A DNA stretch of 30,525 nucleotides, from contig MNCI01029448.1 in assembly GCA_015680685.1 (NCBI GenBank), forward strand, positions 8,673-39,197, given 5' to 3'. This document shows, in pieces, positions 30,037-30,525 of this stretch; the stretch's first letter is position 1, and each line of letters opens with the position of its first letter. The translations under genes were made by a program, and so were the position numbers. Under the pieces are notes generated by a model. That model made no database searches. It worked only from the letters and a program-made list of their open reading frames with translations, and was not told the DNA's origin. Origin of the DNA: Gnetum montanum. Its lineage: Eukaryota > Streptophyta > Gnetopsida > Gnetales > Gnetaceae.

Positions 30037-30525
30037 TGATGAGTTATCATTTTGTTGGCCACGATATCGTAGTTGTGATATTGCGTATGCGATATCGCAG
30101 CCTGTCTTCTCATCTATAAATAAGAGGTAGACAGATCTGATAGGCAGTTTTTAGAGTTATTAAGTTTAAGTTTTCAATAAGTTTTTAGTAATTTTCCTCT
30201 CAACCCTTTTCTTCTAGTGCATGCCCGCAGTGTGATGATTGTAATTGTAAGGCATCCTTATTTGAGTGTGACGTACTTGGACATGCACATGACTGGCAAT
30301 AAAGATCAAGATTACTTCATCATTATAGCATTCACTTAGTTTAATTATTTAATTTTTATTTTTATTTATTACTTTCATAGTTAACATCTCTTTACCCTAA
30401 ACTCCTATTAAATACAAAATGAGTATGACTTAATCATAAGCATTTAAGTGTACCTAGGATCTACACTTGGTAATCCCAGTAGTAGTTATGCACGAGGTCC
30501 AAGATGTGTACGGATGATTAAGGAA
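30037..30525 (+). repeat. 3' LTR of element F, cut by window end
   Basis: Matches 22233-22752. TATA box 30115-30122, aataaa 30298-30303, cttggtaatcccagta 30466-30481. Compared with the 5' LTR it lacks about 20 bp containing the first 'cttggtaacccagt' word, and its U3 dyad is altered. The remaining ~300 bp and the target duplication lie beyond the window. Confidence 0.9.

Larger units (their letters stand above)
22233..30525 (+). mobile_element. Element F: gag plus ORF2 non-autonomous LTR retrotransposon
   Basis: The most complete element: 5' LTR (22233-23051), primer site (23053-23070), gag (23192-25197), noncoding block with possible internal promoter (25198-27056), ORF2 (27057-29845), polypurine tract (30021-30036) and 3' LTR from 30037 running off the window. 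About 7 kb of internal sequence holds no protease, RT, RNase H or integrase. It would need those enzymes in trans, plausibly from an A-like element. Flanking 5 bp at the left are ctcac (22228-22232). Confidence 0.85.

Overview
The window reads as plant nuclear DNA from a large, repeat-rich genome, built almost entirely of decayed LTR retrotransposons of the Ty3/Gypsy superfamily. I see no intact host gene, tRNA, rRNA or prokaryotic signal. The evidence is tRNA-Asp-type primer binding sites, the PR-RT linker and RT style of the Athila/Tat branch, several LTRs bounded by TGATGA...TCATCA, AT-rich composition and nested insertions. I cannot name the species.

Layout (my element names). A, minus strand, 1-5781: 5' LTR, primer site, gag, and a pol that has lost the gag tail, most of protease and RNase H but keeps RT and integrase; its 3' LTR lies off the left edge. 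5782-7371: AT-rich, no gene recognised. B, minus, about 7372-11163: LTR-like sequence plus a decayed second ORF (ORF2). C, minus, 11550 to about 17200: 3' LTR, remnant of ORF2, conserved noncoding block, gag; no 5' LTR. D, plus, about 17700-21147: gag C-terminal end, conserved block, truncated 3' LTR. C and D lie head to head. E, plus, about 21148-22232: only the ORF2 C-terminus, 3' end and part of an LTR. F, plus, 22233 to the right edge: the most complete element, with 5' LTR, primer site, gag, conserved block with a possible internal promoter, ORF2 and most of the 3' LTR. F appears to have inserted into the LTR of E.

How the parts fit: B-F share gag and/or ORF2 with one another and, for gag and the noncoding block, with A, but show no protease, RT or integrase. 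They look like a family of non-autonomous elements that would have depended on enzymes from an A-like partner. Their distinctive product is ORF2, about 900 codons long: an N-terminal globular domain reminiscent of the 'putative plant transposon protein' or ATHILA ORF-1 type families, a long coiled coil, and a C-terminal tail ending near Leu-Gly-Thr. ORF2 occupies the place where Athila elements carry a third, env-like ORF, but I see no membrane segments in it. ORF2, extra copies of the polypurine tract inside the element, and family-specific palindromic repeats in the LTR U3 are the most promising novel points. All ORFs carry many stops, so every gene is entered as a pseudogene.
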